NCBI RefSeq assembly: GCF_018320785.1
Contig: NC_054875.1
Span: 30,199,157 to 30,263,156, forward strand
Origin: Cheilinus undulatus
Lineage: Eukaryota; Chordata; Actinopteri; Labriformes; Labridae
DNA: 64,000 bases
Direction: 5' to 3'
In this document: positions 48,767 to 64,000 of the stretch, one piece after another
Layout of the letters: each line of letters starts with the position of its first letter
Numbering within the stretch: position 1 is the first letter of the stretch
Program-made: the position numbers and the translations under genes
The notes under the pieces: model-generated
Told to the model about the DNA's origin: nothing
The model's database searches: none
Seen by the model: only the letters and a program-made list of their open reading frames with translations

Positions 48767-49175
48767 CAGTACCTATGAAAAGTATTCAGCCCCTTGGATG
48801 TTCTACCCTTTTATTGATTTTATAAATCAATCATGATCAATATATATTGGCTTTTTGACAATTACTTAAAACATCTTTAATGTCAAAGTGAAAATAGATT
48901 GACACGATATAATGTCAATTAAATAAAGGCATGTTTGTAAAATAAGTGACCGCATAAATATTCGCCCCCTTCAAGTCAGTATTTAGTAGATGCACCTTTG
49001 GCTGCAGTCACAGCACTGAGTCTGTGTGGATAGGTCTCACTCAGGCTTGCACATCTGGACACTGCAATTTTCCTCAAGCAGTTACTGAAGAATTTTTGTG
49101 CATTGCTCCCAGAGTTGGTGCTACAAAAAATAGAATTGAAAACATAGGACAAAATGTAAATGATCAAATAGATGC
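48767..49175 (-). mobile_element. Tc1-like transposon end fragment
   Basis: It starts CAGTACCTATGAAAAGTATTCAGCCCC, a terminal repeat of the same group as 36,225-37,444. It continues through an ATTTAGTAGATGCACCTTTGG segment into the minus-strand end of a transposase (KIAVSRCASLSETYPHRL). The remainder of the element is missing. Confidence 0.75.
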
Positions 49176-49279
49176 AGCTTTATATGTCCACTTTTGAATT
49201 ATTTTGAATATTCCTTTGAATCATAGGAGGCAAACTACTTTTCATCTTGTTTACCAAAATACTACAGTCTATCTATCTA

Positions 49280-51596
49280 CAGGTACATCTCAGAAAATTA
49301 GAATGTGATGAAAAAGTTTAATATTTCTTGTCACCCATTTCAGAAAGTGAAACCCATATATTATATAGACTCATTACACATAGAGTGAAATATTTCAAGC
49401 CTTTATTTCTTGAAATTTTGATGATTATGGCTTACAGATAATGAAACTCAAAATTCGGTGTCTCGGAAAATTAGAATATTACATAAGATCAATAAAAAAA
49501 GGATATTTTAAACAGAAATGTCAGGCTTTTTGAAAAGTATGTTCATTTGCACTCAATACTTGGCTGGGCCTCCTTTTCATGAATGACCGCATCAGTGCAG
49601 CATGGTATGGAGGCGATCAGCCTGTGGCACTGCTCAGGTGTAACGGAAGCCCAGGTTGCTTTGATAGCGACCTTCAGCTCATCTGCATTGTTGGGTCTGG
49701 TGTCTCATCTTCCTCTTGACAATATCTCATAGATTCTCTATGGGGTTCAGGTCAGGCCAGTTTGCTGGCCCTTAAAGCACAGTAACACCATGGTCATAGA
49801 ACCTTTTGGTACCTTTGGCAGTGTGGGCAGGTGCCAAGTCCTGCTGGAAATGAAATCGGCATCTCCATAAAGCTTGTCAGCAGAAGGAAGCATGAAGTAC
49901 CCAAAAATGTTGGGGTAGATGGCTGCATTGACTGTGGACTTCAGAAAACACAGTGGACCAACACCAGCAGGCCGTGGCAGTCCAAATCATTACTGACTGT
50001 GGAAACTTCAAACTGGACTTCAAGCAACGTGGATTCACACAGATATACCTCCTGAGACCTGGTGATTTTAATGGCCTAGCTGCTGTTTTTAACTGTTTCA
50101 AAGATATTAAATGTTGGATGGCAAAATGTTTTTTCACAGTCAAATGAATCAAAGTCAGAAATCACATTCTTCAATTACCCAAATCCAATCACCAGCCTGA
50201 TTAATAGTTTTCTTGGCCTACTCTCTTCTAACATCACACCAACTGCAAGAAATTTTGGAGTTACTTTTCATTCAAACCTCACATTCAAACAACACATCAA
50301 GGAAATAGTAGTCATGCTTCATCCAAATCAGATCCATATCCCAAATTAAATCCATACTGCCCCCTGCTGACCTTGAAAAAGTCATCCATTCATTCATCTT
50401 CTCTCACCTGGACTACTGCAACTCACTCCTTTCCGGTATTACAAAAAAATCACTCTTCCACCTCCAACTAGTCCAGAACACAGCAGCTAGGCTGTTAACT
50501 GGTTTTAACAGATGACATCACATCAACCCTATCCTCGCTTCCCTCCACTGGTTTCCTGTTACTTTTAGAATTGATTTTAAGATTTTACTGATCACTTTTA
50601 AAGCTCATACGGGTCTAGCACCAGGTTACATTTCTGAAATGCTGACCCTTTATGAGCTAGAGCTACAGTCTTAGATCTTTGGGCGGGGGCTTCCTGGTTG
50701 TTCCAAAGTCGAGGCTGAAATCTAAAGGAGACAGGGCTTTCGCTGTCAGGGCTCCTCAACTTTGGAACGACCTGCCTGAGGAGATAAAGCTGGAAAATTC
50801 GGTGGTATCTTTAAAAACACTCCTTAAAACTCACTTTTAAAAACTTGCTTTTATGTGATGTCCCTTCTATGTATCTATTTTATTACTTCTCTTTTATTTA
50901 CACTGCTACTGTTATTCTTTTTATAATTTCATACCCTTCTTTCTTATCTCATGTTCATTTACTTTGTTATCTCGTGTTTACCTACCTAAATTTTACTTAC
51001 CTGTCCTTGTTTCTATTACATTTCTGTCTTGAATCTTATATTTGTTTTATGCCCACTGATGGGATGTCATCATCTTCATGTATTTGTTTGGTTGTTTGTT
51101 TGAATATATGTATTTAACTCTCTCCTTCTCCCACATCCTATGATATCTTTCGGAATATTATCATAGGAATCATATTATTTTTCACTGACTCCATTATATT
51201 TTAGATTTTATAATCTTCTACTGTAACTGCCATTTAAGATCTACTTGTGTCATATTCATTTTTTGTTATTTTTCTTCTGTGTCCACATTATGTTCTTTCC
51301 TTCTTGTTTGATTTTACAGAGCTCCTATTCTGCTCTTATTGTTGATGTTTATTTTTCCCTGAGTTTTTGCTCGTGCTGTGTGTAAAGCACTTTGTAAACA
51401 ACTGTTTTTAACAGTGCTGAATTTTGGGTTTTCATTATCTGTAAGCCATAATCATCAACATTTCAAGAAATAAAGGCTTGAAATATTTCACTCTATGTGT
51501 AATGAGTCTATATAATACACGGGTTTCACTTTCTGAAATGAGTGACAAAAAATATTGAACTTCTTCATCACATTCTAATTTTTTGAGATGTACCTG
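49280..51596 (-). mobile_element. Tc1-like transposon with long inverted ends and a nested LINE
   Basis: TA flanks the element on both sides (49,278-49,279 and 51,597-51,598). The ends CAGGTACATCTCAGAAAATT and, inverted, CAGGTACATCTCAAAAAATT stay highly similar for about 175 bp. The internal left part (49,540-50,050) is a decayed minus-strand transposase of the same family. The middle and right transposase regions have been replaced by LINE sequence. Confidence 0.88.
50055..51405 (+). mobile_element. L2/CR1-type LINE 3' part nested in the Tc1-like element
   Basis: Plus-strand frames give LGVTFHSNLTFKQHI, LDYCNSLLSGI, FHLQLVQNTAARLL, LHWFPV-type and ALRLWNDLPEEI-like segments. These are the C-terminal region of fish L2/CR1 LINE reverse transcriptases, with frame breaks. 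The 3' portion from about 50,850 is AT-rich untranslated sequence ending near GTAAAGCACTTTGTAAACAACTG. Borders are approximate. Confidence 0.75.
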
Positions 51597-51599
51597 TAT

Positions 51600-51769
51600 A
51601 TGTCCAAACTTTTTTCACTGAGGCCCACAACATATAGGGATGTTGGGGCCACTTTAATGTCCACATGGGCCATATTTCATTTTGTTTCTAGGATTTACTG
51701 CGGGCCAATCAAAATTGGACTGACGGCCGCATTTGCCCCCGTGTCTTAGTTTGGACACCCCTGATCTAT
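51600..51769. mobile_element. short hAT-type MITE
   Basis: The ends TGTCCAAACTTTTTTCACTG and TAGTTTGGACACCCCTG are the inverted termini of a common Charlie-type hAT family; the outermost CAGGGG of the left end is missing. The motif GGGCCAATCAAAATTGGAC inside is shared with 11,120-11,180, which ends GTTTGAACACCCCTGG and is a fragment of the same family. Confidence 0.65.
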
Positions 51770-53298
51770 ACTATCTATTCCATTCTACTAGTTACAAAAA
51801 AGAAACATTGAAAAACAAAGTGCCAGTATCATAATAGATAGCATTATGTAATGTTTCTATTAAACTACACAGTGAAAAGGAGCTTCATGAGTATCATCCA
51901 CTCTCTAAGTGCACTCGACTGTAAAGCACACAAACACTCACCCTTTAAATTATGTTCCTCACGTTTGTCTCACTCAGCAGAATCTCCACTCACATCCTGT
52001 CACTCAGAAACAAATTCATTCAATCTTGCAGCTACACATCTGGAAACAGAAAGCTGCATTTTCCTTTTACCGGAGATCCAAAGTGCTGCCCCCTGGTGCC
52101 TGCAGGAGAAAAGTCAAACTCTTGTAAGAGAAAACAGACACGATGGGAGATGTCCTTTGCAATGAACTATTCCCCAGGCTATCACACAAGCTGAGACCCA
52201 TCTCTTACATAATACATTGTTTGTGCTACTCTATGTGTTAACATGCATGCACACAATGCTTTATTTCTTCCAAATTTCATGTCCTCACCTCCAGCACACT
52301 TCCCCCTCTCCCTGCCTTTTAAAAAATTGTATTCCCCCATCTCTCAGACCTACTTTTTTCCCCCTGCTTTCCTCTTTGCTGTGACTCTGCCCTGGAGCTG
52401 GGCCTCAGCTTCTGTCCAGCTTTGCTAGAGTGGGGATGAAAGCTGACTCACATATTCATTAAGACGCATGGCTGCACACACTCCCACAAATAAACAAGGC
52501 TTATGAATGTAATACATGCATGCATAAACCTGCACTAATGGAGGAATACATGCATGATGCACCTTCTCACATACACCAACATGTAAAAATATGTGTTCAA
52601 ATTATGGTATTTTTGTTTTAAAAACCCATATGCTTCTTTTCTCACAAATAGAAAAAATTCCACATATTTCAGACAAATTATAAATGGACTGCTTGGTTGC
52701 AGCCATAAAGGGATGGTAATAGCTCAAACCCTTGAAGAGCCATATCTAAGTTGTCACCAGAGACAGTCACGCTTGCCTCAAGGAGTGACAGCAGATAACT
52801 GCAATCCCTGCTATAAAAAGAACAGCTGACACAGTCAACTAATGCCTATAGATAAACATACAGACACCATGGCACTTCACTGACACTCAGCCAAACAGTT
52901 TTTTTATGATGCAAGACAAACACAGACTATTTTGATGCAGTGTACTAAAGAAACATGCTAGAATGGCTTTCTTTGACCTTTTCAGACATGTGTGCAGATG
53001 GTGTGTTGGCACATGGTGTAACAGTAACCTGGGGGCGTCACAGAGTATTCACTCAGTGATGTATTAATATTTTCCTCAAAATCTACAGAAAAAGGCAGGC
53101 TAAATAAAAATGTAATGTTATTCATGTTGTTATTCACTGTACCAACTGCTGATTTACACCGCCACCTAGAGGCCTTTTCTGGTAACAGTTAGTTTGTGCA
53201 CCTACTTGAAAATGAAATCGGTGATTTTCAAAAGAACATGGAGAACAAAATAAGCTACAAATATGCACACAAAAGTTAAAAGGAAATGTTATTTTGTC
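51770..53298. other. intergenic, no gene recognised
   Basis: No host exon, RNA gene or intact repeat could be identified between the hAT MITE and the ogg1 3' end. Confidence 0.45.
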
Positions 53299-53304
53299 TT
53301 TATT
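53299..53304 (-). terminator. ogg1: polyadenylation signal AATAAA of ogg1
   Basis: TTTATT on the plus strand is AATAAA on the transcript strand, about 237 bp after the ogg1 stop codon. Assigned by position. Confidence 0.5.
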
Positions 53305-53540
53305 GTACAAAAATACATTTAAAGTGTTTGCACTGACAATAAGACATGGCAGAATTCACAAAAAGAGACACAAACATGTGTAAAGATGCCCTGAGAATAT
53401 ATTTTTTCATTTTTTCTATACCATGAAACCGACTAATACATCTTCTACTTATTTCATTCAAGCTCATTTTTAAAAGAGGTTTTAAAAATTTATTTTTAGA
53501 TCAGTGCAGAAGTGTTTGCCTCTCTTACCACTCTCCCATT

Positions 53541-58578
<5,038 letters not shown>

Positions 58579-59249
58579 AACTGTTTAGATGCAAGCAGCT
58601 TCCTAGCTGAATACTTCTCGGGAAAAATGGGCTCACTTTCCGGTATTTATACGATTCATCTTATCGCATCCAGCCGATCAAAATTACATTTAGTGTCAGG
58701 AAGACAAGACGTGAAAAGCAAATTCAGATTACATCTCATGAAAACAGCTACCACTACATAAGACTTTCACGGAGTTTTTTCAAGCTAACTCCTGTTGATA
58801 ATGTTGGACAACAAAAAACTTACTCTACGTTTCGAAATAGCACTTATTTTAGGAGAAAAATTGTTTAATTGGGCTCAGATTATTTGTATAGGGTGTGATG
58901 TTTAATCTAATATAAATAAAACAGAATGGGATCTTAACTTCATTGTCATAATAATCATGCTCGGTAACTCAAACTGTCAATCTGATGCAACATTACCCAG
59001 ATTCCGGTAGTCCACTCGGTATGTCAATACAGCTGTTGATTGGCTGACACGCTCGTAGTAGGCGGTACCTTCAGCTAAACTCGTCTAGGATTGGGCTAGT
59101 CCGTCCTTCCCAGCGGCGTTCGATTGGCTAGATTTCATTGTCTGAAGTGGACAGGAAGTTGCCCTCACACCTTCTCTCTGAGAACCGAAGTCGTGTGTGG
59201 TGGTGGCGTGTCTGGGTGGCTCTGAGTTAGCCGGTGAAAACAGTGAAAC
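58579..59249. promoter_or_regulatory. bidirectional ogg1/qars1 promoter region
   Basis: 671 bp separate the two divergent start codons. Three ATTGG (inverted CCAAT, NF-Y type) boxes lie at 59,039-59,043, 59,090-59,094 and 59,123-59,127. A GGAAGT ETS-type motif (CAGGAAGT, about 59,152-59,159) and several CpGs lie closer to qars1. There is no obvious TATA box near the expected starts. This layout is typical of divergent housekeeping gene pairs. Confidence 0.6.
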
Positions 59250-63999
<4,750 letters not shown>

Positions 64000-64000
64000 T

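Overview
The window is vertebrate nuclear DNA, almost certainly from a teleost and probably a percomorph. The genes are split by GT/AG introns. Their products match vertebrate families (cytosolic sulfotransferases, PRRT3, OGG1, glutaminyl-tRNA synthetase). The non-coding DNA is full of fish-type repeats: Tc1-like elements, hAT and piggyBac MITEs, L2/CR1-type LINE ends and a tRNA-derived SINE. There are no bacterial-style operons, no CRISPR array and no phage.

Layout. (1) 1-21,400 is a cluster of three cytosolic sulfotransferase (SULT1-like) genes: the last three coding exons of one gene (+, 487-1045), a complete seven-coding-exon gene (+, 6482-8953), and a complete seven-coding-exon gene on the opposite strand (-, 21366-12985). 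(2) 25,205-45,560 holds prrt3 on the minus strand: three coding exons that join in frame into a 1042-residue multi-pass membrane protein, plus a probable non-coding first exon about 10 kb upstream. (3) 45.6-53.5 kb has no recognisable host gene and is rich in transposon remains. (4) 53,541-58,578 is a complete seven-exon ogg1 (-), and 59,250-63,941 is the first 14 coding exons of qars1 (+), which runs out of the window. ogg1 and qars1 are head to head across 671 bp that carries three ATTGG (inverted CCAAT) boxes, so they probably share a bidirectional promoter.

The genes are not one pathway. The SULTs conjugate small molecules with sulfate from PAPS, PRRT3 is a poorly characterised membrane protein, OGG1 removes 8-oxoguanine from DNA, and QARS1 charges tRNA-Gln. 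All exon boundaries were worked out by hand from splice sites, reading phase and family similarity. For the five genes whose 5' coding start is visible, every exon junction keeps the frame.

The most notable observations are: patchwork identity between the two tandem SULT genes (possible gene conversion); a lost splice acceptor in SULT copy 2; an 85-bp near-perfect palindrome with a third arm copy at 5.2 kb; two inverted copies of a helicase-like repeat fragment at 10.6 and 18.5 kb; nested hAT elements with clean 8-bp target duplications inside prrt3; a Tc1-like element carrying a nested LINE; a roughly 39-residue charged insertion in OGG1; and the ogg1/qars1 promoter. I did not find a convincing wholly new biological system.
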